From: Bacteroidota bacterium
Lineage (GTDB): Bacteria; Bacteroidota; Bacteroidia; Chitinophagales; Chitinophagaceae
DNA length: 64,000 nucleotides
Reading direction: 5' to 3'
NCBI GenBank assembly: GCA_023437225.1
Contig: JAEZGS010000020.1
Span: forward strand, 1 to 64,000
The notes under the pieces are model-generated. The model saw nothing but the letters and a program-made list of their open reading frames with translations, had not been told where the DNA came from and searched no databases. This document shows, one piece after another, positions 23,955-32,468 of the stretch (its first letter is position 1; the number at the start of each line of letters is the position of its first letter). Both the position numbers and the translations under genes were made by a program.

Positions 23955-26261
23955 ATGAAAAATTTTAAGTGGTTTGTAATTGCTTTGTTAGTTGTACCAA
24001 TGTTGTCGATTGCTCAGGAGGCGGTGCCAATTATTCCGAAGCCTGTGAAACTGGTTACAAGCAAGGATCCTGGATTTGTTATCGAACCCAATGTTTCTAT
24101 AAGTATCGCCAAAGCAGATGCTTCTCTCAATTCTGCGGTTAAACTATTCAACGAGAAATTGAAAAGGGTTGCTGGCTATGAGCTTCCCATAAACGTTTCA
24201 TCAAGTCGTTCCATTCAATTCAAGATCGATAAATCCATAAAAGCAACAGAAGGGTATGTGTTAAACGTCAATGAAAAAAATATAGAGCTACGTGCGTCTT
24301 CAAAGGCTGGGATCATTTATGGAATTCAATCACTGCTTCAGACATTGCCGGCGATACGCACCAATGAAATTCTTACCGTACCTGCAATGCAAATAGTTGA
24401 TGAACCTCGTTTTAAATGGAGGGGAATGCATCTGGATGTTAGCCGACATTTTTTCTCACCCGAACTGGTAAAAAATTACATCGACCTGCTTGCTACTTAT
24501 AAGATGAATACTTTCCACTGGCACCTTGTTGATGACCAGGGATGGCGGATAGAAATAAAGAAATATCCCAGGCTTACATCGGTTGGTGCATGGCGTGTGG
24601 ATCAAACAGATAAGCTCTGGAGCGAACGGCCGCAGGCGCAACCGGGCGAAATGGCTACCTATGGAGGATACTATACACAACAACAGGTGAAAGAAATTGT
24701 TGAGTATGCAGCAGCAAGAAATGTAACGGTTGTTCCGGAAATTGAAATGCCCGGTCATGTGGCATCGGCAATTGCGGCATATCCCCATTTAAGTTGTACT
24801 CAAAAGCCGCAACTTCCCTTAACCGGAGGCAATTACAATAACATGTCTTCCAATTATTGCGCGGGCAACGATTCAGTATTCAACTTCCTGCAGGATGTAC
24901 TTGTTGAAGTGATGGCGCTGTTTCCATCCAATTACATTCATATCGGTGGCGATGAAGTGGATAAGACTCCATGGAAAAACTGCTCACGATGTCAGCAACG
25001 TATTAAGCAGTTGAACCTTAAGAACGAAGAGGAGCTTCAAAGTTATTTTATAACACGCATGGAAAAGTTTCTCATCAGCAAAGGCCGACGAATGATCGGC
25101 TGGGATGAGATACTTGAAGGTGGTCTCGCACCCGAAGCAACAGTAATGAGTTGGCGTGGTGAGGCCGGTGGTATCGAAGCGGCAAGAATGGGCCACGATG
25201 TTGTTATGACACCTGGTAACCCATTATATTTTGATCATTACCAGGGTGGGCCGGAAGGCGAGCCAATTGCCTTCGGTGGAATGAACACACTCGGGAAGGT
25301 GTATAATTATGATCCCATTCCAAAAGACCTGGATGATGAACAGGCGAAACATGTACTCGGCGCCCAAGCGAATCTTTGGGCAGAACACATTACAACACCA
25401 GCACATGTAGAATACATGATTCTCCCTCGTATGCTGGCCTTATCTGAAGTGGTCTGGACTCGTAAAGATTTAAAGAACTGGGACGATTTCAACCAACGTT
25501 TGCAACGCCACTTCAAGTTTTTTGACCAGCGTGCTTTGAATTATAGCAAGGGTAATTTTAAAGTAGATATTAAGCCGACATCTAAAGATGGCAAGCTGGA
25601 AGTGGCGCTGTCTACTGAACAACCAACGGCAACAATTCATTACACTCTTGATGGGTCTTTGCCAACGTTCTTTAGTCAGAAGTATACCAGTCCCATCCAC
25701 ATTGATTCTACCGCCACATTGAAAGCAGTTGTTGCCATCAATGGCGAAGTGAAAGGATATGTTCCTTCAACCCAACAGTTTGCCATGCATAAAGCGATTG
25801 GCAGGGATGTTCAATACGTGAATGCTGTGAGCTCATATTACCAGGCAGATGGCCCCAACACACTTACCGACGGTGTTCGCGGGACTCATTCAATTAATAA
25901 ATACTGGCATGGTTTCTCGGGCAAGGATATGATTGCAACGATCGATCTTGGTAATGAGCAACCCATTAATAATATCGCTGTTGGCGCCTTGCAACATACA
26001 CGTGACTGGATCTTCTTTCCCCGTGAAGTGAAATTCGAAATATCAAATGATGGTAAGAACTTCACTGAGGTGAGTGTTGTAAAGAATGATGTGAGCACAC
26101 AACAAGCGACAACGATGCAAAGAGATTTCGAGTGTAGACTTATCTCCCAAAAAGCACGATATATAAGGGTTACAGCGGAAGTTCTGGATTCAATTCCACA
26201 AGGTCATCCGGGAGAGGGTAAAGGGGGATGGCTGTTTGTTGATGAGATTGTAGTAAGGTGA
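23955..26261 (+). CDS. Secreted beta-N-acetylhexosaminidase, GH20, with C-terminal carbohydrate-binding domain
   Basis: A 768-residue exported enzyme that cleaves terminal GlcNAc or GalNAc. After the signal peptide (residues 1-20) comes the GH20 N-terminal alpha/beta domain (about 25-145), then the barrel with WRGMHLDVSRHFF, the catalytic pair D333-E334 in HIGGDEVDK, and the substrate-site Trp motifs GWDEI and VMSWRG. Residues about 545-615 resemble a chitobiase-like strand domain (ATIHYTLDGSLPTFFSQKYTSP), and 620-768 an F5/8 type C-like sandwich. Mechanism is substrate-assisted. It differs from the second GH20 at 28771 by the extra C-terminal domain. Confidence 0.95.
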   Translation: MKNFKWFVIALLVVPMLSIAQEAVPIIPKPVKLVTSKDPGFVIEPNVSISIAKADASLNSAVKLFNEKLKRVAGYELPINVSSSRSIQFKIDKSIKATEGYVLNVNEKNIELRASSKAGIIYGIQSLLQTLPAIRTNEILTVPAMQIVDEPRFKWRGMHLDVSRHFFSPELVKNYIDLLATYKMNTFHWHLVDDQGWRIEIKKYPRLTSVGAWRVDQTDKLWSERPQAQPGEMATYGGYYTQQQVKEIVEYAAARNVTVVPEIEMPGHVASAIAAYPHLSCTQKPQLPLTGGNYNNMSSNYCAGNDSVFNFLQDVLVEVMALFPSNYIHIGGDEVDKTPWKNCSRCQQRIKQLNLKNEEELQSYFITRMEKFLISKGRRMIGWDEILEGGLAPEATVMSWRGEAGGIEAARMGHDVVMTPGNPLYFDHYQGGPEGEPIAFGGMNTLGKVYNYDPIPKDLDDEQAKHVLGAQANLWAEHITTPAHVEYMILPRMLALSEVVWTRKDLKNWDDFNQRLQRHFKFFDQRALNYSKGNFKVDIKPTSKDGKLEVALSTEQPTATIHYTLDGSLPTFFSQKYTSPIHIDSTATLKAVVAINGEVKGYVPSTQQFAMHKAIGRDVQYVNAVSSYYQADGPNTLTDGVRGTHSINKYWHGFSGKDMIATIDLGNEQPINNIAVGALQHTRDWIFFPREVKFEISNDGKNFTEVSVVKNDVSTQQATTMQRDFECRLISQKARYIRVTAEVLDSIPQGHPGEGKGGWLFVDEIVVR

Positions 26262-26264
26262 TCC

Positions 26265-26306
26265 AAATGCGAAATGGTAAATGGTAAATAGTAAATGCTA
26301 AATGTT
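26265..26306 (+). repeat. Short heptamer array AAATGGT-type, 6 units
   Basis: Six heptamers AAATGNN (AAATGCG, AAATGGT twice, AAATAGT, AAATGCT, AAATGTT) begin 3 bp after the GH20 stop codon. They are more diverged than the array upstream of this gene. Confidence 0.85.
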
Positions 26307-26327
26307 TGCTACCGGGCACTGATTTGA

Positions 26328-27884
26328 TCAGTGTTCAGGGCTGCGTTTGTTGTCTCTATATTTAGTGTAAATGACATCGCTCATTGTTTTCTCAAACAAT
26401 TTGCTTTCTACCCATGAAATGATATCGAGATATGCAAATGCTCTTGTTTCAAACCGATTCTTTTCTAGGTGTTTGATCTTTTGTAAAAATGCTTTGAATT
26501 CCTGTCTCAGTTTGTGACGCGACACATGAAATGATGCCCGGAGAAATTTGAACATTTCCTCTTCAACTACAGTCAGGTTTTGCATCCTGGCCATGAACCG
26601 GTATACCGACTTGGTCAAAGATTCAATCAGCATGTAATTGCCCATTTCATAATGCGCCATGAGGTGCACGAGTCGTGCATAGCATTGAAGATCACTTCGC
26701 AGATCTACATTTTCCTGTATGATCTTTTGAAGGTAATCGATGGAAGTGTCGAAATCGCCACTTCCAAAATGAAGCATTGCTATCTTGTAATTGAATACAA
26801 GGTATCGGTGCTTATCCAGGTATATATTGTATTCGTCAAGTTTCTGATTAATGAATGGAACGAGTTTCAGGCCCTGCCTGAATGTGCCAGTCATTAAATG
26901 CTGATTCAGCTTCGCACTATATATGTACACGAAGCATTGAACTTTGAAATTATCGTGGTGCTGCACAATCTTGCTTTGAGAAAAATTCTCAAAGTGTTCC
27001 AGGACTTCAGCGAACCTTTTATAATTGCGAAGATCGAAATGGGCATTGAGTAAGTTATGTACGCCTTTGATATAATGTCCCGTTTCCGCATTGATCATGT
27101 CTGGTTCCGAATGAAAAAGATCCACCCATTTTTGCGTGTACCTGTAGTACATCAAAAAGTCCTGGCGAATAAAAGAGTACCAGCCATAGCTCTGATATAA
27201 ATAAAGTCGCTCATAGAAGTTTTTAAGTTCATGTGCGTCGGCTGGCAACTGGTCCCTGAAAAATTGTTTTACATATTCTTCTTCGCGTTCATTACGAGCA
27301 TGGCCGTTTTTCACATATAGACTGTATAACTGCATCGCAAGATTCGACAATTGCGTAATTGTTTTTCTGCGCTCATGCACTTCATTGGCTTCCTGCGCCA
27401 ACGTATCGGCTTTGTCCTGGATGGTGCGTGTGATGTGGAGACTTTCTATCTTTTTTTCCAGCGAGATGACCTGGATCAAAATGGTATCCTGGTGGTACCG
27501 GTGAGCCTGTTCTTTTACTTTCTCGAGAATCTTTATACTCTGCAGGTAAAGCCCCCGGTAGTAAAGTATCCGTGCATAATCGAGCTGCTCATTAAGTTCT
27601 ATATCGATGTTGTCAGTTCTTCGTAACAACCGCAAACTCGCTAACAGTTGTTTGTAAAGATGGGTCTTCAAATTGGACAGTTGGGGTTTTTCTATCCCAC
27701 TTAGTTTTTTGAGCAACAACTGTTCGTCATACTCTTTCATCCGGTCGAGGGCATCAAAAACCTGGATGATTTTGAGGTCTTCCTTTGCGGAACTTCGCTT
27801 CACATATAGTTTAAAATGCCGTTTTTCTGCCTTTTCCATAGAGCGGATCAGTTGAAAAAGGATGTCTGAAAAACGGTTGGCCAT
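26328..27884 (-). CDS. Large helical-repeat protein of unknown function
   Basis: A 518-residue cytoplasmic protein, almost entirely helical, with TPR-like pairs such as EQLDYARILYYRGLYLQSIKIL (about 105) and repeated blocks around residues 240-420. The N-terminus MANRFSDILFQLIRSMEKAEKRHFKLYVKRSS is basic and reminiscent of a short nucleic-acid or protein docking region. There is no catalytic motif or signal peptide. Start is taken at the ATG at 27884; the frame stays open to 27932, where another ATG begins a less plausible extension. It runs opposite to the surrounding glycosidase genes. It may be a scaffolding or regulatory protein; I recognise no named family. Confidence 0.85.
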   Translation of the reverse strand: MANRFSDILFQLIRSMEKAEKRHFKLYVKRSSAKEDLKIIQVFDALDRMKEYDEQLLLKKLSGIEKPQLSNLKTHLYKQLLASLRLLRRTDNIDIELNEQLDYARILYYRGLYLQSIKILEKVKEQAHRYHQDTILIQVISLEKKIESLHITRTIQDKADTLAQEANEVHERRKTITQLSNLAMQLYSLYVKNGHARNEREEEYVKQFFRDQLPADAHELKNFYERLYLYQSYGWYSFIRQDFLMYYRYTQKWVDLFHSEPDMINAETGHYIKGVHNLLNAHFDLRNYKRFAEVLEHFENFSQSKIVQHHDNFKVQCFVYIYSAKLNQHLMTGTFRQGLKLVPFINQKLDEYNIYLDKHRYLVFNYKIAMLHFGSGDFDTSIDYLQKIIQENVDLRSDLQCYARLVHLMAHYEMGNYMLIESLTKSVYRFMARMQNLTVVEEEMFKFLRASFHVSRHKLRQEFKAFLQKIKHLEKNRFETRAFAYLDIISWVESKLFEKTMSDVIYTKYRDNKRSPEH

Positions 27885-27970
27885 AATGGAAACGATTTTT
27901 GAAACGCAGTGTGGTGGCGGCTTTGAAGCCATCGACTGCGTTTTGCGATAATGATTAACGGTTTAAGTTG

Positions 27971-27996
27971 AAAAAAAAGGGACCATAATAGTCCCT
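27971..27996 (-). terminator. Orphan minus-strand terminator-like hairpin
   Basis: On the minus strand AGGGAC pairs with GTCCCT across a 7-nt loop and is followed by eight U residues. It lies about 90 nt upstream of the start of the helical-repeat gene and after no known gene, so it either ends a small RNA or attenuates that gene. Confidence 0.6.
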
Positions 27997-28003
27997 AAAT
28001 TTG

Positions 28004-28163
28004 TCATGTCATTTGATCGAGACGAATGACGAGCAATCGATAAGCAGTCGTTAGTGGCACAAAATTAGCTGAAGTATCAGCATCAAATAGATTCGAACTC
28101 TTTTTTTATATGGCAAGCAATCGTTAGTGGCCCGCTGTTTCTACAGTGGGCTTTTTGTTTTTG
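28004..28163 (+). ncRNA. Candidate structured small RNA in a 400-bp gap
   Basis: The gap 27885-28284 has no ORF of note but dense structure. TAAATTTG at 27996-28003 matches a -7 box on the plus strand. Hairpins follow: TCATTTG/CGAATGA (28009-28029), GCTGA/TCAGC (28068-28081) and the terminator at 28130-28163. A 17-bp direct repeat with one mismatch, AAGCARTCGTTAGTGGC, occurs twice (about 28043-28058 and 28115-28131). On the opposite strand TAATTTTG (28067-28060), with TTTG 16 bp upstream, and the minus-strand terminator at 27971-27996 could define an RNA of about 80 nt. I do not recognise a known family (6S and tmRNA were considered). Confidence 0.4.
28130..28163 (+). terminator. Orphan plus-strand intrinsic terminator
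   Basis: GCCCGCTGT (28130-28138) pairs with ACAGTGGGC (28143-28151), one G-T pair, followed by TTTTTGTTTTT. No plus-strand protein gene lies between the GH20 gene (stop 26261) and this site, which is the main argument for a small RNA here. Confidence 0.8.
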
Positions 28164-28284
28164 CTTGGCGAATATAGCGCCCGCTATATACACAACAAAA
28201 TTTTATTTTTATTTAACGTAGGTGAAGGGGTGATTTTTGAAAAATTGAGTAAGAACTTCGTGGTTTCATTACAAGTTTACATGC

Positions 28285-28608
28285 ATGAATTGGGTAATAC
28301 TTACTATCGCTGGGCTTTTTGAAGTTGGATTTACAACCTGTCTGAACAAGGCTAAGCATTCAACCGGAAGTGACTTCGTTTTTTGGATCGTCGCGTTTCT
28401 GATCTCTCTTTCATTGAGCATGATACTCCTTTACAAGGCCAGCATGACGCTTCCGCTGGGTACCGCATATGCAGTTTGGACCGGCATTGGCGCGGTAGGT
28501 ACCGTCCTAGTTGGAATTCTCATCTTTAAAGAACCTGCAGATTTTTGGCGAATGTTTTTTATAACCACGCTGCTGGCTTCGATCGTGGGACTTAAGATGA
28601 ATTCGTAA
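28285..28608 (+). CDS. SMR family exporter, Gdx/SugE subtype
   Basis: A 107-residue, four-helix inner-membrane transporter of the small multidrug resistance family, working as an antiparallel dimer. The essential proton-binding residue is E13 in IAGLFEVGFTTCLNKA. TLPLGTAYAVWTGIGAVGT (about 55-75) and the IVGLKMNS end resemble the guanidinium-exporting Gdx (SugE) subtype more than EmrE. Gdx exports guanidinium in exchange for protons, often under guanidine riboswitches; the upstream region does not show an obvious one. The last codons and the stop (ATTCGTAA) form part of the repeat array that follows. Confidence 0.9.
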   Translation: MNWVILTIAGLFEVGFTTCLNKAKHSTGSDFVFWIVAFLISLSLSMILLYKASMTLPLGTAYAVWTGIGAVGTVLVGILIFKEPADFWRMFFITTLLASIVGLKMNS

Positions 28609-28676
28609 TCCATAATTCGTAATACATATTTCCTAATACATAATTCTTAATGCGCAATACATAATTCGTAATGCGG
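28600..28676 (+). repeat. Heptamer/14-mer array ATAATTC-GTAATAC that absorbs a stop codon
   Basis: Alternating heptamers of the types ATAATTC and GTAATAC, about five 14-bp copies with one half unit. The first copy is the end of the SMR gene itself, whose stop codon TAA lies inside it. The rest of the short gap before the next gene (28677-28770) holds nothing I can assign. Confidence 0.85.
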
Positions 28677-28770
28677 GAATCGTATGGACGATTCCTACTG
28701 TAATTTCACAGTTTGCATTTCGAATTTCAATATATTGTGTAGGTCCATTAATAAAAACAATCTATTGCTC

Positions 28771-30672
28771 ATGAAAAAAACTTTCCTGATCCTGTCTGCA
28801 GTTATTATGCTGACAGGAGCGGCAGTTGCTCAACGCAAGATCTCTATTATTCCCGAACCGGTATCAATACAACAGACAAACGGTTCTTTCAAATTACCTC
28901 AGTCGATAAGCATCCAGGCACCTTCGGGCGCGGAAGTAAAACCGGTGACTGACTTTTTGCAGTCGAAACTTACAAAAGCAACAGGTTATGTTGCAGGAGT
29001 GGGTAGCGCGTCAAATGCATCGATCCGCCTGGTTCTTAACTCTTCCGCTGAACAGGAGATCGGAGATGAAGGTTATAAGTTATCAGTAACTCCAAATGCT
29101 GTTACCATTACTGCGAACAAGCCTGCAGGTTTGTTCTACGGTGCACAGTCATTTATACAGCTTCTGCCACCTCAGATTGAAAGCGCCAATCGCGTAGACA
29201 GCATTGTGTGGGAAGCACCTGCAGTTGAAATTACTGACTATCCTCGCTTCGGATGGCGCGGATTGATGTTTGACGTGTCACGTCACTTTTTTACAAAAGA
29301 AGAAGTGATGAAGTTCATCGATGAAATGAGCCGATACAAGCTCAATCTTTTGCATTGGCATCTGACCGATGACGAAGGATGGCGGATCGAAATAAAGAGC
29401 CTTCCAAAACTAACACAGGTTGGCGCCTGGAACGTTAAGAAGGTCGGTTATTTTGGCGATATGATCCCACCCAAGGCAGATGAACCTCGCAATTATGGAG
29501 GCTTTTACACTCATGACGATATCCGCGAGGTGGTGCGTTATGCACAATCAAAGTTTGTGAACATCATGCCTGAAGTAGATGTTCCGGGACACAGTCTGGC
29601 CGCAATCGCCGCATATCCTGAATTATCCTGCACTCCTGGTGCTGATAAATATGTTGTCCGCTCCGGAGAGAAGATCATGGACTGGCATTCGAAAGGATTC
29701 ACTGCTCTTGTTGATAACACCCTTTGTCCAGCTAAGGAAAATGTATATGAATTCCTGGATAAAGTTGTAACAGAAGTAGCCGAGTTGTTTCCATTTCAAT
29801 ACATGCACCTCGGAGGTGATGAGTGCGCAAAAAATTTCTGGGAAAAGAGTCCGGCAGTGAAGGCCCTGATGCAAAAAGAGAAACTTAAAGATATGCACGA
29901 TGTGCAGGCATACTTTGAGGCCCGCCTGCAGAAGATCGTTGAATCCAAAGGGAAAAAATTCATTGGATGGGACGAGATCATCGAGGGTAAGCTTGATAAA
30001 AATGCGGCAGTAATGAGCTGGAGAGGAACTAAACTGGGCATTGAAGCGGCAAAGAAAGGACATGAAGTGGTGATGAGTCCCACAACATTTGCATATTTCG
30101 ATTACATGCAGGGCGACCCGGCAATCGAATCCCGGGTTTATGCAAGCCTGCGGTTGAATAAAGCATATGAGTTTGATCCGCTTCCAGCGGGTGTTGACAA
30201 AAATCTTATCAAAGGTGGGCAGGCAAATCTCTGGACCGAACAAATTTACAATTACAGGTATCTGCAATACATGCTGTGGCCACGCACATTCGCATTATCG
30301 GAATCAGTATGGTCTCCGGTTGAGAAGAAAAACTGGAATGGTTTTGTAAGCAAGGTTGAAGAACATTTCAAACGCTTTGATGCAGCGGAAATGCGATACG
30401 CCCCGAGTATGTACGAACCCGATATCAAACCTTCATACACAGCAAACAAAAAGATGCGCGTGGAACTGAAGCCGGAGATTGATGGGCTGAGTATGCATTA
30501 TTCATTTGATAATTCATTCCCTGATAAATTTTATCCTGCATACAAGGAGCCACTCGAGGTTCCGGTTGACGCAGTACAACTAAAGATCATCACATACAAA
30601 GATGGGCGCCAGGTTGGCCGACCAATAGTTGTAAGCATCGATGATCTTAAAAAGCGAATTCCCTCAAAATGA
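28771..30672 (+). CDS. Secreted beta-N-acetylhexosaminidase, GH20 (second copy)
   Basis: A 633-residue exported GH20 enzyme with a signal peptide (residues 1-19, ending AAVAQ). The N-terminal alpha/beta domain spans about 22-140, then the barrel with WRGLMFDVSRHFF, catalytic D350-E351 in HLGGDECAK, GWDEI and VMSWRG. A short C-terminal strand region (about 560-633) ends the protein; the F5/8-like domain of the first GH20 is missing. Loops such as YVVRSGEKIMDWHSKGFTAL differ clearly from the other copy, suggesting different substrates. Its stop overlaps the ATG of the mutarotase gene (ATGA), so the two are translationally coupled. Confidence 0.95.
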   Translation: MKKTFLILSAVIMLTGAAVAQRKISIIPEPVSIQQTNGSFKLPQSISIQAPSGAEVKPVTDFLQSKLTKATGYVAGVGSASNASIRLVLNSSAEQEIGDEGYKLSVTPNAVTITANKPAGLFYGAQSFIQLLPPQIESANRVDSIVWEAPAVEITDYPRFGWRGLMFDVSRHFFTKEEVMKFIDEMSRYKLNLLHWHLTDDEGWRIEIKSLPKLTQVGAWNVKKVGYFGDMIPPKADEPRNYGGFYTHDDIREVVRYAQSKFVNIMPEVDVPGHSLAAIAAYPELSCTPGADKYVVRSGEKIMDWHSKGFTALVDNTLCPAKENVYEFLDKVVTEVAELFPFQYMHLGGDECAKNFWEKSPAVKALMQKEKLKDMHDVQAYFEARLQKIVESKGKKFIGWDEIIEGKLDKNAAVMSWRGTKLGIEAAKKGHEVVMSPTTFAYFDYMQGDPAIESRVYASLRLNKAYEFDPLPAGVDKNLIKGGQANLWTEQIYNYRYLQYMLWPRTFALSESVWSPVEKKNWNGFVSKVEEHFKRFDAAEMRYAPSMYEPDIKPSYTANKKMRVELKPEIDGLSMHYSFDNSFPDKFYPAYKEPLEVPVDAVQLKIITYKDGRQVGRPIVVSIDDLKKRIPSK

Positions 30673-30998
30673 TGCGATACTGTCTGACACTGGATCTCAA
30701 GGACGATCCTCAACTGATCTCGGAATACGAGGAGCATCACCGGGCCGTTTGGCCGGAGATCCAGAGAAGCATTCGCGAATCTGGAATAACGAATATGGAA
30801 ATTTACCGATGGTCAAATCGGTTATTTATGATCATGGAAGTGGATGCATCGTTCAGCTTTGAGTTAAAGTCGCAGGCCGATGCATCCAACCCTATCGTAC
30901 AGCAGTGGGAAACGCTGATGTGGAAATACCAGCAATCGTTGCCAGGAGTTGCGCCAGGGGAGAAATGGCAGTTGATGGATAAGATATTTTCCTTATAA
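30669..30998 (+). CDS. L-rhamnose mutarotase-like protein
   Basis: A 109-residue cytoplasmic protein of the RhaM family (ferredoxin-like dimer). It has the family pattern RYCLTLDLKDDPQLISEYEEHHRAVWPEI with the catalytic-region His (HH near residue 22) and Tyr, IYRWSNRLFMIMEVD, and a Trp pair in the C-terminal half. It interconverts alpha and beta anomers of L-rhamnose or another deoxyhexose; with a fucosidase 7 kb upstream, L-fucose is a reasonable alternative. It overlaps the GH20 stop codon by 4 bp; ATG at 30672 is the other possible start. Confidence 0.9.
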   Translation: MMRYCLTLDLKDDPQLISEYEEHHRAVWPEIQRSIRESGITNMEIYRWSNRLFMIMEVDASFSFELKSQADASNPIVQQWETLMWKYQQSLPGVAPGEKWQLMDKIFSL

Positions 30999-31041
30999 AC
31001 AGACAATTTAATTTGCCGTCGCCCGCCCGGGTACTAAATTG

Positions 31042-31053
31042 TAGCGATCGCTA
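31042..31053. promoter_or_regulatory. Perfect 12-bp palindrome before the clan-A glycosidase
   Basis: TAGCGATCGCTA, an uninterrupted palindrome 14 bp before the ATG at 31068. Position and symmetry suit an operator; a chance occurrence of the GCGATCGC core cannot be excluded. Confidence 0.35.
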
Positions 31054-31067
31054 AACGCACAAACTTT

Positions 31068-32348
31068 ATGTTACAACGTACCTGCCTATTGCTAATTCTT
31101 GTTATGCTTTCGTATGGGTCTTACTCTCAATTATCCCATCCAGTAAAAGTAGAAGTCAGGAAAGGCGAAAAAGGTTATGTTTTATTACGCGGCGGACAAC
31201 CTTACTTCATAAAAGGCGCCGGAGGTTCGGGCAACTTTGCCCGGCTTGCAGCATACGGGGGCAATTCCGTTCGCACATGGGGAACGAGGAATGGAAAGAA
31301 TGTATTAGACTCTGCTCACAAGTATGGGCTCACTGTATTAATGGGTCTGAGTGTTGCATCAGAACGTCATGGCTTTGATTATAACGATACAGCGGCTGTC
31401 AGAAAACAATTCGAATCGCTGCGCACAGAAGTTCTCAAATACAAAGATCATCCTGCCTTACTTGCATGGGGCATTGGAAATGAGCTCAATCTCAATTATA
31501 AAAATCCCAAGGTCTGGAACGCAGTAAATGATATTGCCAGGATGATACACGAGGTGGATCCAAATCATCCGGCAACCACTGTACTCGCAGGCATCAATAA
31601 GGCGGAAGTTGATCACATCAACGCTGTATGTAAAGACATTGATCTTCTGGCCATCAATACATATGGTGACCTCGCTCAACTGCCACAGCGCGTTCGCAAT
31701 CTGGGATGGGATGGTGCTTACATGGTGACAGAGTGGGGACCTACCGGCCATTGGGAATCACTGCAGACGGAATGGAAATCGTCCATTGAAGAAACAAGCA
31801 GTGAAAAAGCCGCAGTGTATCACTCACGGTACAAATACTCAATTGACAGAGATAAGGAACGATGCGTAGGTTCATACGTTTTCCTTTGGGGCCAAAAACA
31901 GGAGCGTACTCCAACCTGGTACGGACTATTTACTGAAGCAGGGGAGGAATCAGAGGTGGTAGATGTAATGCAGTTCATATGGAGCGGCAAATGGCCCGCA
32001 AATCGTGCACCGCACATTTATTCGTTTCAATTGGATGGCAAACAGGCGACTGATAACATTTATTTGAAGCCATCTGTTTTGTTCAATGTATATGCAAGCG
32101 CAAACGATCCCGATAACGACAGGCTAACTTATCGGTACGAGATACTTCCTGAACCCGAGCAGCTTAGTGAAGGCGGCGATTTTGAAAAACGCCCTGAAAC
32201 GCTTACCAATCCTACCCGGGAAAATACTCGTGACGGCAGGGCACGATTGCAGTCACCTTCTAGAACAGGAGCATACCGTGTTTTCGTGTATATCACCGAC
32301 GGTCATAACAATGTTGCTACTGCGAACATTCCTTTTTATGTGAAATAA
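31068..32348 (+). CDS. Secreted clan-A glycoside hydrolase (TIM barrel)
   Basis: A 426-residue exported protein with a signal peptide (residues 1-20). Residues about 25-310 look like a retaining GH-A barrel: RTWGTRNGKNVLDSAHKYGLTV, acid/base E139 in WGIGNELNLN and nucleophile E222 in MVTEWGPTGHWE. The C-terminal 110 residues resemble a cadherin- or Ig-like sandwich (ASANDPDNDRLTYRYEI). The barrel resembles the catalytic part of GH2 enzymes without their N-terminal sandwich domains, but GH5-like or beta-1,3-glucanosyltransferase activity is possible. Substrate is unknown. It has its own terminator. Confidence 0.87.
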   Translation: MLQRTCLLLILVMLSYGSYSQLSHPVKVEVRKGEKGYVLLRGGQPYFIKGAGGSGNFARLAAYGGNSVRTWGTRNGKNVLDSAHKYGLTVLMGLSVASERHGFDYNDTAAVRKQFESLRTEVLKYKDHPALLAWGIGNELNLNYKNPKVWNAVNDIARMIHEVDPNHPATTVLAGINKAEVDHINAVCKDIDLLAINTYGDLAQLPQRVRNLGWDGAYMVTEWGPTGHWESLQTEWKSSIEETSSEKAAVYHSRYKYSIDRDKERCVGSYVFLWGQKQERTPTWYGLFTEAGEESEVVDVMQFIWSGKWPANRAPHIYSFQLDGKQATDNIYLKPSVLFNVYASANDPDNDRLTYRYEILPEPEQLSEGGDFEKRPETLTNPTRENTRDGRARLQSPSRTGAYRVFVYITDGHNNVATANIPFYVK

Positions 32349-32398
32349 TACCCATCGCATTAATTGTAATTACTTAGTAAACAAATACGCTGCAGTTA

Positions 32399-32426
32399 AA
32401 ATAAAGGACATCTCTGTCCTTTATTT
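32399..32426 (+). terminator. Terminator after the clan-A glycosidase
   Basis: AAATAAAGGACA (32399-32410) pairs perfectly over 12 bp with TGTCCTTTATTT (32415-32426) across loop TCTC. The A/T ends make it effective in both directions. Confidence 0.75.
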
Positions 32427-32435
32427 GTATTCAAT

Positions 32436-32443
32436 TATCTTTG
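32436..32443 (+). promoter_or_regulatory. TAnnTTTG box before the 595-residue gene
   Basis: TATCTTTG ends 26 nt before the ATG at 32469, just behind the terminator. No TTG is present at the standard -33 spacing. Confidence 0.45.
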
Positions 32444-32468
32444 GTGCTCAATTTCAACCAGGAATATC

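Noticed and set aside
28090..28110. T-loop-like GAGTTCGAATC on the minus strand, suggesting a tRNA or tmRNA
   Set aside because: The flanking stem has a mismatch and no acceptor, D or anticodon arm can be built around it.
28166..28284. Guanidine riboswitch before the Gdx-type SMR gene
   Set aside because: I found neither paired ACGR-loop hairpins nor the conserved blocks of the guanidine-I type in this stretch.
2749..28676. Insertion sequence or transposon remnants at the repeat arrays
   Set aside because: No transposase fragment, terminal inverted repeats or target duplication is visible around any array.
29623..30267. Antisense open frame of 214 codons within the second GH20 gene
   Set aside because: Cys/His/Phe-rich antisense translation with no family resemblance; the sense frame has GH20 catalytic motifs.
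31044..31051. HIP1-like GCGATCGC as sign of cyanobacterial DNA
   Set aside because: A single octamer in an otherwise Bacteroidota-like sequence; treated only as a possible operator.
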